Below, piece by piece: positions 18,137-27,737 of a stretch of 64,000 bases of DNA; position 1 is the stretch's first letter; every line of letters begins with the position of its first letter. Under the pieces are notes generated by a model. The model did no database searches. It had not been told where the DNA came from and saw nothing but the letters and a program-made list of their open reading frames with translations. Made by a program: the position numbers and the translations under genes. The DNA is from PCC-9228 sp964477525 (GTDB taxonomy: Bacteria > Cyanobacteriota > Cyanobacteriia > Cyanobacteriales > PCC-9228): positions 1 through 64,000 of the forward strand of contig CAYZHY010000006.1 of the NCBI GenBank assembly GCA_964477525.1. Direction: 5' to 3'.

Positions 18137-18367
18137 CTATTTGTCCTTGCTCTTGGGCTCGTACTCCGTACAAGTTTCGCAGGGTCCAGAGGGATTGACA
18201 GCGCATAGCAAAAACGAGGAATGGGCATTAAACCTACAAGTGGATCTTTTATCGGGTTTTCCAGAAAGGAGACGCATCCGCTGTTCGTAAGCTTCCTTTT
18301 GGCGTTTGATTCGGGCGTACGTTTGCAAGCGCATGCGTTGGTAAAGCGTATGTAAAGAAGCAGACAT
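18137..18367 (-). CDS. DUF6464 family small protein
   Basis: A 76-residue basic protein with the signature LLCAVNPSGPCETCTEYE, recalled from the cyanobacterial DUF6464 family. Two further Cys could make a metal site with C-E-T-C. The N-terminal part is a highly charged helix (LYQRMRLQTYARIKRQKEAYEQRM). Function is unknown in the family. No good Shine-Dalgarno is visible before this ATG. Confidence 0.7.
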   Translation of the reverse strand: MSASLHTLYQRMRLQTYARIKRQKEAYEQRMRLLSGKPDKRSTCRFNAHSSFLLCAVNPSGPCETCTEYEPKSKDK

Positions 18368-18571
18368 AATGAAAACTGTTATAGAAAATTGTTGCCTTTA
18401 TTTGTAGTATCTCGTTTTTTTCTGAGAAATTCCGCCTCTAAATGGCGGGTCTACTGCTTCAAAATAATAAGTTTTTTTAAGAATGTTGGGATTGCTGAAA
18501 ATGCCTGGCATAGCAACGATCGCTGCTCAATTCCATAACGAAGAAATTCCGTGGTAAGATAATTGCCCAAC

Positions 18572-18697
18572 ACCATCGGTTCTGGTGGAGACCAGCCATC
18601 AGAAGCAATGGGGAAAGCCCGGTGCGAGTCCGGCACTGTCCCGCAGCTGTGATGGGATTGTAGCCAATCCTGAAGTCAGAATGCCCGCCGGTGGTTG
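18572..18697 (+). ncRNA. Cobalamin (B12) riboswitch
   Basis: The conserved core is clear: GGGGAAAGCCCGGTGCGAGT, then CCGGCACTGTCCCGCAGCTG and TGATGGGAT, followed by a GAAGTCAGAATGCCCGCC segment. This matches the class II-like compact cobalamin riboswitch. It binds cobalamin in the nascent mRNA and usually shuts down B12 uptake or synthesis genes. The next well-supported gene on this strand is the BtuD/FecE-type ATPase at 19267, about 570 bases later, an unusually long leader. No terminator or anti-Shine-Dalgarno expression platform was identified. Confidence 0.9.
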
Positions 18698-19266
18698 GTT
18701 GTATTGTTTGTGTCCACATCTGCGAGGTACGGATGATGGGAATTTTTATGGATGCCAGTTGCTCGTTTTTGCCAACAATTATTCTTGTTGTTGTAGCGTT
18801 TTTCCATTTATTTAAAATTTGCTGGGTAAAGACAGCGATACTTTTTTTATTTGTTTCCAGAACTGCTTTGCGACCTCGTTTGCCAATCCCATCTAGCGAT
18901 CGCTGCTCGCTGGATTTTTCCCGCTACGAAAGCCAATGAAAGCAACGAACTGCCCTTTCGCGGACCGATACCTACAATCTTGGTATGGCTTAGGAAACGC
19001 CCAATCGCTTCTATGCAACGTTGCTACTGCACGGTGTCAGCTTGGGGAAACGTTCTACATTCTAGATTCTAATACGGAATCCGCACTGCAAAAACCTGAA
19101 AAAATGGCAGAACTTCCCGATCGTTTTCTTCCCCCTCTTCCCCGTCTTTCTATGGAAAATGTAGTTTTCTCATGTCGGATTTGGTATAACTTGCTGGGAG
19201 CGATTTTCCCTACTCGCGTGCTAGCTTGGTTGGTTTTTTGATTTTGTTTAATGAGGCTCGAAATTT
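18698..19266 (+). other. Riboswitch-to-ATPase leader region, possibly a decayed or small gene
   Basis: About 570 bases separate the riboswitch from the ATPase gene. The best open frame runs from the ATG at 18736 or 18748 to 18939 (about 60-70 residues) and encodes one hydrophobic helix (LPTIILVVVAFFHLFKICW, then AILFLFV) with no recognised family. It overlaps by 4 bases a second frame, 18936-19241, of unremarkable composition. Neither has a clear Shine-Dalgarno site. The region may hold a small membrane protein or the remains of a lost transporter subunit. Confidence 0.35.
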
Positions 19267-20100
19267 ATGCTGATTCAAACACGCCACCTCACCGCTGGAT
19301 ACGGCAACGACCCGGTTATTGACGATGTTCGATTCGCACTCCATCGGGGCGAGTGGGTGAGTATTGTCGGGGCAAATGGTTCGGGCAAATCTACCCTATT
19401 GAAGTGTTTGAGCAAACAGCTATCCCCACGGCAAGGCAGTGTGGTTTTGGATGGCAAAAGCATCCATCGTTTGTCGCCCAAAGCGATCGCAAAAAAGCTA
19501 GCCTTGGTTCCCCAACATCAGGATGCCCCTGATGGGTTGACGGTCAATCAGTTGGTGGAAATGGGGCGCACCCCGTATCAAGCTTGGTGGCAGTGGGATT
19601 TGGATTGGGAAAATCGCTCTCCGGTGGAAACAGCGTTGGTACAAACGCAAATGCGTCACTTGCGCGATCGCCCTTTGTCAGCTTTATCGGGGGGAGAGCG
19701 TCAAAGGGCCTTTTTGGCGCTGGCTTTGGCACAAGATCCCCAGGTGTTGTTGCTTGACGAACCAACCACATTTTTGGATATTCGCTACCAGTTGGAGTTG
19801 CTGGCGTTGCTCAAACGCTTAAAACAGCAGCGGGAACTGTCTGTGGTGACGGTTTTGCACGATATGAATTTGGCAGCTCGGTACAGCGATTGCTTGGCTC
19901 TGATGCACAACGGCAAAATTTGGGATACGGGCACTCCCGAACAAGTGCTGACCCCGAACAATATTGCCAGTACCTTTGGCGTGGAAGTGGCGATCGCGCA
20001 TACGCCTGTAGGTTTGCAAATTGTTCCCTTGGCTCCTTGCAGCGATGAAGGCAACGGTAGCGATCCCCAGGAAAATAGCTCTTTCCTTTCTACTGTTTGA
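19267..20100 (+). CDS. ABC transporter ATPase, BtuD/FecE type
   Basis: A 277-residue ATPase of the iron-siderophore/cobalamin uptake class: Walker A GANGSGKSTLL near 37-47, Q-loop LVPQHQD, signature LSGGERQR, Walker B VLLLDEPTTFLD and switch histidine in VLHDMN. It would energise an inner-membrane FecCD/BtuC-type permease. The upstream cobalamin riboswitch points to B12 or a cobinamide as substrate, which is inference. No permease or binding-protein gene lies nearby, so it is an orphan in this window. The C-terminal tail is Ser/Asp-rich. Confidence 0.88.
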   Translation: MLIQTRHLTAGYGNDPVIDDVRFALHRGEWVSIVGANGSGKSTLLKCLSKQLSPRQGSVVLDGKSIHRLSPKAIAKKLALVPQHQDAPDGLTVNQLVEMGRTPYQAWWQWDLDWENRSPVETALVQTQMRHLRDRPLSALSGGERQRAFLALALAQDPQVLLLDEPTTFLDIRYQLELLALLKRLKQQRELSVVTVLHDMNLAARYSDCLALMHNGKIWDTGTPEQVLTPNNIASTFGVEVAIAHTPVGLQIVPLAPCSDEGNGSDPQENSSFLSTV

Positions 20101-20553
20101 GGAAAACCGCTTTGGTAGGATGGACAATGCCCGCCCTCCTATGGTGGTTTTTATGGATGCTGCGGTATGGGGGAGCTACTAGCCAAAATTGGAGATTTGG
20201 TATATAATAAAGGGAACATAGAGTGAGGAAACTCGCTTGTAAAAAAGGGGGAGTTTAATAGGACACTCCATCCCAAACATCCAACCTGCACGAAAATATT
20301 TTGATTATTTTTGCCCTGCCTAGATGTTTGAGCGAAACGTCCGCAATCAAATTGCAATTTCCCCTTTCCCGGGTACCGAGGAAAAACTTTTCCTGGGCAC
20401 CAACTTTTCATGAATTTGTATTTAAATTTACCGCCACGAGGGAATTTTGTCAAGATTTTTTTGTCTCGATCGAGATATAGTTATCCAGCGATCGCGAGGC
20501 AACGCCAAACAAACGCGATAATATATTAGAAAGTTTTATTTCATGGTTGGTCG
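20101..20553. other. Intergenic region before the MscS pair
   Basis: No gene seen in 453 bases. It holds a GATGGACAATGCCCGCCC segment related to the hairpin repeats at 61710 and 62035, and a perfect TATAAT at 20203-20208 without a well-spaced -35. Confidence 0.45.
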
Positions 20554-21645
20554 ATGGGCGTAACACTCGATCCCCTTAAGCTCAGCATTTTATTTTTCCT
20601 AGCATTGGTAATTTTCCTGGGATTTCTGTTGGTTGCCGGGTTGTCGTATTTGCCGCTATCGAGACTGTTCGATGCGCTGGTAACCCGCTTTTCTCCCCAA
20701 GACATTTACCAGGAAATTGTAGTGCCCTACCGCATTTGGTTGACCTTGACCGTTATCGCCATTGTTTTGGATACGGTCGTGGTTGCCCTACCCAATCCAA
20801 CTTGGCTGAACTGGCTGGAATTTCCCATTGGCATTTTCATTGCTTTAAATGTCATTATTTTGGCTTTTCAACTGTTTGAAAAATTATTTAACAATTATTT
20901 TCTCGGCGTTGCCTTAGAAGACCGTACCAAAATCAACAGCGAACTCATCGCTCTCGGTCAATATTTAGGCAAAGCCACCATTGTTTTAAGCATTATCTTT
21001 TCCTTTTCCCAAACGCACCACATCAACCTCATTGGTTTGGTTGCTAGCTTGGGGGTAGCTGGGGCAGCGATCGCTTTTGCTTCCCAGAAAATTATCGAAG
21101 AAGTGCTTTGGAGTATTGTTCTGTTCCTCGATCGCCCCTTCAGCGTTGACGAATATATCCACTTACCCGACCGCACTTTAGGAAAAGTAGAATCTATAGG
21201 ATGGCGTTCTACCAAAATTCGGCTTTCCGGAAAAAATACACTTGTTATTATTCCCAACAGCCATTTAGCTCAAGACCGCATCGAAAATCTCACCAGAGCC
21301 AAGCGCGTTATTTCCATGGTGACCCTACGATTTTTCCACAGCATGAGCGAACAAGAAAAAGCTCTGATTCAAGATTTAATTGTAGACAGCGCCAGCGATA
21401 TTTTAGGCATCGACCACGATTTAACCCAAGTAACCTTTCAAGAGATCGTCGATCGCGAAGGGCGAAATTGCGTTCGCGCCCAAGTCATTTTCTTTATTTT
21501 AGGAACCACAGAAGGTTCCATGGAATTGCGTCGTGGTTTGCTCGAAATTGCGCGGGAAAATATGACACAGAAATTGCAAACACATGGCATTACTTTTGAC
21601 TGCGAGCAAAGTACCGTTGATGTGGTACAGCCGATGAATATCTAA
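20554..21645 (+). CDS. MscS-family mechanosensitive channel (first of a pair)
   Basis: A 363-residue membrane protein with about five helices. The pore helix and following beta domain show the MscS pattern: LVASLGVAGAAIAFASQ (near 163-180), then LFLDRPFSVDEYI and VESIGWRSTKIRL, with NTLVIIPNS. These channels open under membrane tension and release solutes during hypo-osmotic shock; some cyanobacterial members have other gating. It is followed after 205 bases by a second, diverged MscS gene. Family is certain, gating properties unknown. Confidence 0.9.
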   Translation: MGVTLDPLKLSILFFLALVIFLGFLLVAGLSYLPLSRLFDALVTRFSPQDIYQEIVVPYRIWLTLTVIAIVLDTVVVALPNPTWLNWLEFPIGIFIALNVIILAFQLFEKLFNNYFLGVALEDRTKINSELIALGQYLGKATIVLSIIFSFSQTHHINLIGLVASLGVAGAAIAFASQKIIEEVLWSIVLFLDRPFSVDEYIHLPDRTLGKVESIGWRSTKIRLSGKNTLVIIPNSHLAQDRIENLTRAKRVISMVTLRFFHSMSEQEKALIQDLIVDSASDILGIDHDLTQVTFQEIVDREGRNCVRAQVIFFILGTTEGSMELRRGLLEIARENMTQKLQTHGITFDCEQSTVDVVQPMNI

Positions 21646-21850
21646 GCCACCTTTCAATATTGGATAAACTTTGAAACGCCAATCGAAATACTTTTCCGGT
21701 ACCTATGCTAATACCATTTCTAGAAAACAACAATCGTCTTGAATTTTTCTGATTACCTCGGTAGGTAGTAGGGGCGCAACGCCTGAGCGACCCCACAAAA
21801 ACGTTTTGATTGTCTCTTGCCCAAAATTAAAGAAATGGTATAACCAACTT

Positions 21851-22984
21851 ATGCAGCTTTTAGAAGTTGTTAATATTGAATGGGATCTCCTGCGGGATGT
21901 TCTCGAACTAATGTTACGCTTGGCACTGTTTTCTCTTGGTGCCGCAATTTCGCCTTTTATCGGGCGATCGTTTCCACGTACATTGTGGAAATTTTTGCAA
22001 CTGCTGCAACGCTACGTAGAAATTGATGCCAAACATACATACGAGCAATTTGTCACGCCTTTTCAGAATTTAATTACCATTGCCGGTACATTTTTCTTCA
22101 TCGCTCTTTCCCTGAATTGGCTGTTGCCCTACGAAGAACTTTATAAATTCCTAGGTTTTTTCATATACCTAGCTTTATCCGTTACCATGGCATGGACAGC
22201 CTTGAAACTAGCCCGACAGATTATCCGTCGTACTGTTATTAATTTAGTACAGCGTTGGTTCGGCGAAGTAAACGAAGTCGTTCTCATTTTTGAGACCTTA
22301 ATTTACGTAGCTATTGTCTTGTTCGCCCTGATTGTTTTTGCCATCGGATTGCAAGTAAATCTCGTAGCGTTGGTTACTAGTTTGGGAATTAGCGGTGTTG
22401 CCGTTGCCTTTGCCGCCCAACAAACCCTCAGCCGGTTATTTGGTACTTTGGAAATTTTCCTCGATCGCCCTTACCGACCCGGCGAATACATCCGGGTGAC
22501 CTTCAATCCCCATGCCGAAGATGCCTACGGTCGTATAGAAGCCATCGGCTTGCGTTCCACCAAAATTCGTCTGGTGGCAAAAAATACGATTTCCATCGTG
22601 CCTAACTCCTTCATGGCAAGTACCAACATTGAAAATATTAGTCGTGGGGATAAATTAATGGCACTACTGTGTTTGGATTTTGAGCGGATGCTATCGGAAG
22701 GAGAACAAGCTTTGGTCAAACAAATTGTGGAAGAAGCCACCAAAATATTTTGGGGGTTCAATCGCGCCAGTACCAGAATTCAATTTTGCCCCACCCAAAC
22801 CCAAAAACAAACCCGCGCCCGGATTATTTTATTTATCTCCAGTGCCGACCAAAGTTCCTTAGGCTTGCGCAAACGCCTGCTAGAACTAGCCAACCACGCG
22901 ATCGCTGAAAAATTAGCGAACTACGGCCTGCATTTTACGACCCCAGAACCTATGGTATATATTGACTCGCCCATGTCACTATAG
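21851..22984 (+). CDS. MscS-family mechanosensitive channel (second of a pair)
   Basis: A 377-residue paralogue of the preceding gene. Pore region LVTSLGISGVAVAFAAQQ, then IFLDRPYRPGEYIRV, IEAIGLRSTKIRL and NTISIVPNSFMAS. It has a longer N-terminal helical region than its neighbour. The frame extends upstream to 21806 without an ATG; the ATG at 21851 is chosen. The C-terminal domain aligns with the neighbour through SLGLRKRLLELA and SMELRRGLLEIA, which supports tandem duplication and divergence. Confidence 0.88.
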   Translation: MQLLEVVNIEWDLLRDVLELMLRLALFSLGAAISPFIGRSFPRTLWKFLQLLQRYVEIDAKHTYEQFVTPFQNLITIAGTFFFIALSLNWLLPYEELYKFLGFFIYLALSVTMAWTALKLARQIIRRTVINLVQRWFGEVNEVVLIFETLIYVAIVLFALIVFAIGLQVNLVALVTSLGISGVAVAFAAQQTLSRLFGTLEIFLDRPYRPGEYIRVTFNPHAEDAYGRIEAIGLRSTKIRLVAKNTISIVPNSFMASTNIENISRGDKLMALLCLDFERMLSEGEQALVKQIVEEATKIFWGFNRASTRIQFCPTQTQKQTRARIILFISSADQSSLGLRKRLLELANHAIAEKLANYGLHFTTPEPMVYIDSPMSL

Positions 22985-23040
22985 TCCAATAAAATCCTTC
23001 TGCATCCGATTTCGTTGTTTCTATACCAAGATAGCAAACC

Positions 23041-23535
23041 ATGAATCCCCAATCTCAATCAGAACCAAGTTCCCAACCCAGCCAATCCGAAGAATCTTTT
23101 CCCGAACATCCTCCCGAATTTCAACAGGAACTAGAACGATTGGAGGGAAGATTAGAACGCCTGCGTGGATTGGCACAAACATTAGTAGGTGGTTTGGCGA
23201 TCGCCCTGGTCATTTCTATTGGTATTTCCGGTTGGTTTGCCTATCGTTCTTTGCTACAAGAACGTATCAATCGCAAACAAGCCGAAGCCGCCGAACAGAC
23301 AGATTCAGAAATCAAAGAAAGACTCGATCGCTTGGAACAACAACTGCAAAGCCAACAGCGACAAGTGGACCGAATTAACGGGCAAATTCCCCAACAAATG
23401 GAAACGCTTACCAATTCAGTGGATGCCAACCAACGCCAACTGCAATTGCTGCAGGAACGAATCGATCGAATCGAAAAAAAAGTTACCGAATCCAGTCAAT
23501 CAGAAAACGGGGAAAACAAGAACAACAATAATTAA
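23041..23535 (+). CDS. Single-pass membrane coiled-coil protein, hypothetical
   Basis: A 164-residue protein: a polar Ser/Gln/Pro-rich start, a short helix, one transmembrane segment (LVGGLAIALVISIGISGWFA, about residues 48-68) and a long coiled coil (LDRLEQQLQSQQRQVDRING and LQLLQERIDRIEKKV), ending in polar Asn. It lies 56 bases after the second MscS gene and may be cotranscribed. I do not recognise a family; the architecture suggests an oligomerising membrane adaptor. Confidence 0.65.
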   Translation: MNPQSQSEPSSQPSQSEESFPEHPPEFQQELERLEGRLERLRGLAQTLVGGLAIALVISIGISGWFAYRSLLQERINRKQAEAAEQTDSEIKERLDRLEQQLQSQQRQVDRINGQIPQQMETLTNSVDANQRQLQLLQERIDRIEKKVTESSQSENGENKNNNN

Positions 23536-23548
23536 ACAGCCCTAGCGA

Positions 23549-25270
23549 TTATTGTTGTTTCTGGGATTCCATCGATGCCTTAGCTTGTTGGTGTCGGATG
23601 GGAACTTCGATAACAAATTTGGTTCCGCGATCGCTCGCAGAAATGCATTTCAGATCGCCGCCGTGTTTGTTGCAAATAATTTGATAGCTAACCGATAGCC
23701 CCAATCCCGTTCCTTGACCGACCGGTTTGGTCGTAAAAAAGGGGTCAAATACTTTATTTTGCAAACTTTTAGGAATGCCCGGTCCATTATCAGCAATTTC
23801 AATGCAAATGTAGTCGTTTTTTGGGGAAGAAATGTCATGGTCTTGGCTGGTTCCTTCCTGATAGCTAGTGGTAATTGTAATCCGACTGGGATTTTCTTGA
23901 ATTTCAGCGGATTGACGTTTGGCATCCCGTTCTTGCAAAGCATCAATGGCATTGCTAATCACATGCATGAACACTTGATTGAGTTGCTGGCCATAGCATT
24001 CCACGTTGGGGAGATGGCCGTATTGTTTTTTGACTTGAATCGCAGGGCGATCGCTGGTAGCTTCCAAGCGATTTTGCATAATTGACAAAGTACTATCCAG
24101 CCCCGCATGAATATTAAAAAGTTTTAATTCTGCCTCATCGTGGTGGGAAAATGTACGAAGCGATTTTACGATATCCCAAATTCTCTCCGAACCCAATTTC
24201 ATGGAATTCAATAAATTGGGTAAATCTTCCAACACAAATGTCAAATCGATTTGATGGATTTTTTCTTGAATCGCTTCTGTAGGATAGGGATATTCTTCTT
24301 GATACAGATGCAGCAATTCCAACAAACTTTGCATGTAATCCTCTAAATAGGGAAGATTACCGTAAATGGCATTAATAGGATTGTTAATTTCGTGGGCAAT
24401 CCCTGCCACCAGTTGCCCCAAACTGGACATTTTTTCCGATTGAATCAGTTGGGCTTCCGTTTGTTGCAGTTCGTGCAGCGTTTTTTGCAACTCACTGGTC
24501 TGCTGGCGCAATCGCGCTTCGTTGCGACGCACAGCTGCTTCCGCTCGTTTGCGATCGGTGATATCTTGTTCTTCAACCAGGAAAACTTGTTCTCCTGTAG
24601 CCGGATCTCGGGTCAGCCGCGCTTCGATCCGATGCCACCTGACCCCCATTAGAGTCCACATTTGCGCTTCCGTTCGGAACAGTTCCCCTGCCTGCAAGCA
24701 ATTCACCGCCGCTTGGGCAACCTGCCGATCCACAAAGCATTGTTGGAAAATTTCTGGTTTCGGTTGAATTAAAAAATTGCCGTAACAGCTACTAGCAGCT
24801 GGATTTTGGGAAATGGGAGTGCCATCCGTGCTATACAGGGAAATCAAAACCGTAGTATGGCGCATGGCTTCAATGGCACGCAAGGCCTCGCGGTTTTGCT
24901 GTTGGGAAACTACTTGTTTTCCCTCCACCAGCATGGCTAAATACTCTTTATCAATGGTAATTCCGGAACAAACGCACTCGATGGTGACGCTTTTGCCTTT
25001 GGGATAAAATGTCCACTGTTCTACCACGGTTTCTCCCTGGCGAAAGTGTTCTAAGTAATTGGTTAGACGAATTCTGGTGGCATGGGAAGCATCGCTAAAA
25101 TCCCGATTTAACAATTCTTCGTGGCTGGCAGCATCCCACAATTCTACAGCAGCTTGGTTCGCCCACCACATTTTCCAAGCATGGGGATCGAAAATCCAAA
25201 TGGGCGTTTGCAGCCTTGCCAAGAGATTTAACTCAGACGACGTTATGGGGGATTTGCTAGGGAAAAGCAC
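23549..25270 (-). CDS. PAS-domain sensor histidine kinase
   Basis: A 573-residue kinase without membrane segments. A PAS-like domain spans about 15-115 (starting LARLQTPIWIFDPHAWKMWW), and a second PAS/PAC region ends with VEEQDITDRKRAEAAVRR near 240. A coiled coil leads to the dimerisation/H-box (GIAHEINNPINAIYGN, phospho-accepting His near 292). The catalytic domain has the N-box (HVISNAIDAL), G1 (IADNGPGIP), F-box (FDPFFTTKP) and G2 (GTGLGLSVS). No response regulator is adjacent, so its partner is elsewhere. It is convergent with the coiled-coil gene, ending 14 bases from it. Confidence 0.92.
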   Translation of the reverse strand: MLFPSKSPITSSELNLLARLQTPIWIFDPHAWKMWWANQAAVELWDAASHEELLNRDFSDASHATRIRLTNYLEHFRQGETVVEQWTFYPKGKSVTIECVCSGITIDKEYLAMLVEGKQVVSQQQNREALRAIEAMRHTTVLISLYSTDGTPISQNPAASSCYGNFLIQPKPEIFQQCFVDRQVAQAAVNCLQAGELFRTEAQMWTLMGVRWHRIEARLTRDPATGEQVFLVEEQDITDRKRAEAAVRRNEARLRQQTSELQKTLHELQQTEAQLIQSEKMSSLGQLVAGIAHEINNPINAIYGNLPYLEDYMQSLLELLHLYQEEYPYPTEAIQEKIHQIDLTFVLEDLPNLLNSMKLGSERIWDIVKSLRTFSHHDEAELKLFNIHAGLDSTLSIMQNRLEATSDRPAIQVKKQYGHLPNVECYGQQLNQVFMHVISNAIDALQERDAKRQSAEIQENPSRITITTSYQEGTSQDHDISSPKNDYICIEIADNGPGIPKSLQNKVFDPFFTTKPVGQGTGLGLSVSYQIICNKHGGDLKCISASDRGTKFVIEVPIRHQQAKASMESQKQQ

Positions 25271-26366
25271 GATGGCAAAGGTTTTCTAGAAATAGCAACC
25301 AAAAACAAAATGAAAGGCTAAACAATTGAGTGGTTTGTGGCAGGAGAGTTCCAGCTGTTTGGCGGCAAATGGTTCCGAATTTTGCTGGTAGCGTGCCAAC
25401 TGCAAACGTTCTATATATCGGGGATTGGGGCTGTTTGTTCCCACCAAGGCCCTCTGAAGCAACTATATAGGGTCGTGGCAACTTTCCACAACCGCAAGAA
25501 AACGGACAATGTGACCAGCCATCTCCTACGGGAATGCTATACGCTAGTATATTCGCTTAGGGAAATTTCCGTAAAATTGCGGTTGTTTTTTGGTATTTTC
25601 TGAATATTTTAACCAATCCGTCGCGATCGCGTCAGTGTATCGCGAGTGTATAATGAAGCATAAAAGCGTTTGGAGGTGGAGGAAGATGGCGACAATGGAG
25701 AGATAAATATTATGTGCAACTGGTTGGTTGGCGATCGTCCGATCTTCCATGCTCCTGTGCTGGCGATCTCCTTAACTTAAGATTGCTAAAGATCCTAGAA
25801 GGCGTATTCGTGTTAAATTATATAATAGAAACTAAAAAGGTAAGGAAATTCAAAAATCGTACTTGCTAGTAGATGGTTTAACCATATTTAGATTTTTGGC
25901 TGGTTGAAAAGCAGTGGAAAACTGTGTCAGTGGTTGGCTGGAAATACCATCGGAGAAAGGAAAGCCATTTATTTGTTCGTAGCTAGATATGGACCGACCA
26001 TGGTTTTAAAAGATCGTACAGTAGATTTTTGCTTTAATATTTGGCAACAAATCATTGGGTTAATCCTTTAGCGGCGAGCTTTTTACTTGCGAAATTGTTA
26101 TGGGCAGCAGCAAAACAGCCTATTCGCAGACAATTTAGAAGCAAGAATTTAGAAATTTCGTGTCGGATCGTCAGGGAAGCCAGTCAAAATGAACTCACTA
26201 CCAACACCAAAAAATTCATCCATATTTTTATACCATCCCTCGATCGCTCTATATTTCCGTTTTCTTATTGTATAGTTATTTCAAAAATAAACAGCAAAAA
26301 GTAACGTCAAAATTGCTGGATTTGAACTCATTTGCAGTATTGTGAAGTTCTTTTTGGAGGTAAGAT
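25271..26366. other. 1.1-kb region without a supported gene
   Basis: No frame here has a good start, a Shine-Dalgarno site and a recognisable product; the longest (26041-26304, TTG start) is poor. It is AT-rich, with TATAAT at 25821-25826, GTATAATG near 25647 and a small palindrome ATGGTTTAACCAT near 25873. It holds the promoter of the CFA-type gene and perhaps an unrecognised RNA. Confidence 0.5.
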
Positions 26367-27650
26367 ATGAATTATGCTGCTCCTCCTGCCAGCATTGAGA
26401 ACTGGCTGCAAGAAACGCTATCCACTTTACCAATTAACTTGCAGATTGAGTTTTGGGATTCCCACAGACTTCTCATTCAAGGTAATAAAGAACGAAGCGA
26501 ACCTACCTTAACTTTACGAATTTACCATCCTGGGGTGTTGCGTGCTTTGCTGTTGCAGCGAGATCCTTTGGTACTAGCAGAAGCCTACCTGCAGGGATTT
26601 TGCGACTTTGTGGGGTCCATCGATGCCTTGTTGCTGTTTCGACAAAATTTACCCCAAGTTGCGCGCAAACCCGTCCAAACTGTAAAAACTTGGCTGCAAG
26701 CCATTACCCTGCCACCGCTGCCATTTTCTAACAAAAACAACAATTTTTGGAACTTTTGGCAACCCCGCCACCGCCAGCAAGACTTGGAAGCGGTACAATT
26801 TCATTACGATTTGGGCAACGATTTTTATCGTCTGTGGCTCGATCCGCACATGGTGTACTCTTGTGCCTATTTTCCTAACAAAAATGCCACATTAGAGCAA
26901 GCCCAACAAAACAAACTCGATACTATCTGTCGCAAACTGCAACTGCAACCCGGCGAAACCTTGTTAGATATTGGTTGCGGTTGGGGATCGCTGTTGCATT
27001 GGGCAACCACGCGCTATGGTGTAAAAGCTTATGGCATCACCCTCAGCCAAAATCAAGTAGACTACAACCGCCAGTGGATTGCCCAACAGGGATTGCGCGA
27101 TCGCATCCAAGTTGAATTGCGAGACTACCGGGATTTGCCCGCCGAACCCACCTTCGACAAAATTGTTTCCGTGGGCATGGTAGAACACGTGGGCATTCAA
27201 AACTATCCTACCTACTTCCAAAGTGCCTTATTGTGCCTGCAGCCGGGTGGTTTGTTCCTCAACCACGGCATTACCTGTACCCAAAAACAAAACCAATCCG
27301 ATGCCGGCGAACGATTTATCCACCGCTATATCTTTCCCAACGGCGAGTTGGCACGTTTGTCTACCGTACTGACAGCAGCGGAAGATGCTGGCTGGGAAAT
27401 TGTCGACGTAGATGCCTGGCGACCCCACTACGCCAAAACCCTGCGTCATTGGGCGCACAATCTAGACCAACAGCGCGATCGTGTTTTGGAACATATCGAC
27501 GAACGCTGGTTGCAACTGTGGAAGCTGTATTTGCTAGGTTCGGCAGAAGGCTTCGAGCGCAACTACATGGGAATTTCCCAAACCTTACTGCGCCGCCAAG
27601 CCGATGCCCAATGGAATCTGCCCCTCACTCGATGCGATTGGCTTTGCTAA
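26367..27650 (+). CDS. Cyclopropane-fatty-acyl-phospholipid synthase family methyltransferase
   Basis: A 427-residue SAM-dependent enzyme of the CFA synthase family, which adds a methylene group across the double bond of membrane lipid acyl chains. Visible motifs: VQFHYDLGNDFYRLWLDP, YSCAYF, the SAM-binding LLDIGCGWGSL near 200, and VSVGMVEHVG. The N-terminal 130 residues form the usual lipid-binding domain. It is slightly longer than the E. coli enzyme. GGAGG lies eight bases before the ATG. Related enzymes make other methylated lipids, so the exact product is not certain. Confidence 0.88.
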   Translation: MNYAAPPASIENWLQETLSTLPINLQIEFWDSHRLLIQGNKERSEPTLTLRIYHPGVLRALLLQRDPLVLAEAYLQGFCDFVGSIDALLLFRQNLPQVARKPVQTVKTWLQAITLPPLPFSNKNNNFWNFWQPRHRQQDLEAVQFHYDLGNDFYRLWLDPHMVYSCAYFPNKNATLEQAQQNKLDTICRKLQLQPGETLLDIGCGWGSLLHWATTRYGVKAYGITLSQNQVDYNRQWIAQQGLRDRIQVELRDYRDLPAEPTFDKIVSVGMVEHVGIQNYPTYFQSALLCLQPGGLFLNHGITCTQKQNQSDAGERFIHRYIFPNGELARLSTVLTAAEDAGWEIVDVDAWRPHYAKTLRHWAHNLDQQRDRVLEHIDERWLQLWKLYLLGSAEGFERNYMGISQTLLRRQADAQWNLPLTRCDWLC

Positions 27651-27737
27651 ACAAACGCCAAACAACTGCGGTCAAATCGCGTTAAACTTGAGCAGATTGC
27701 CCTTAGCGATAGCCGGAACACATTTACCAGCAAAACC

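Noticed and set aside
20151..20453. A 100-codon minus-strand frame before the MscS pair
   Set aside because: Composition is not protein-like, there is no Shine-Dalgarno site, and it overlaps the probable promoter region.
26041..26304. Open frame of 87 codons in the 1.1-kb gap
   Set aside because: TTG start without ribosome-binding site, no motif, unusual composition.
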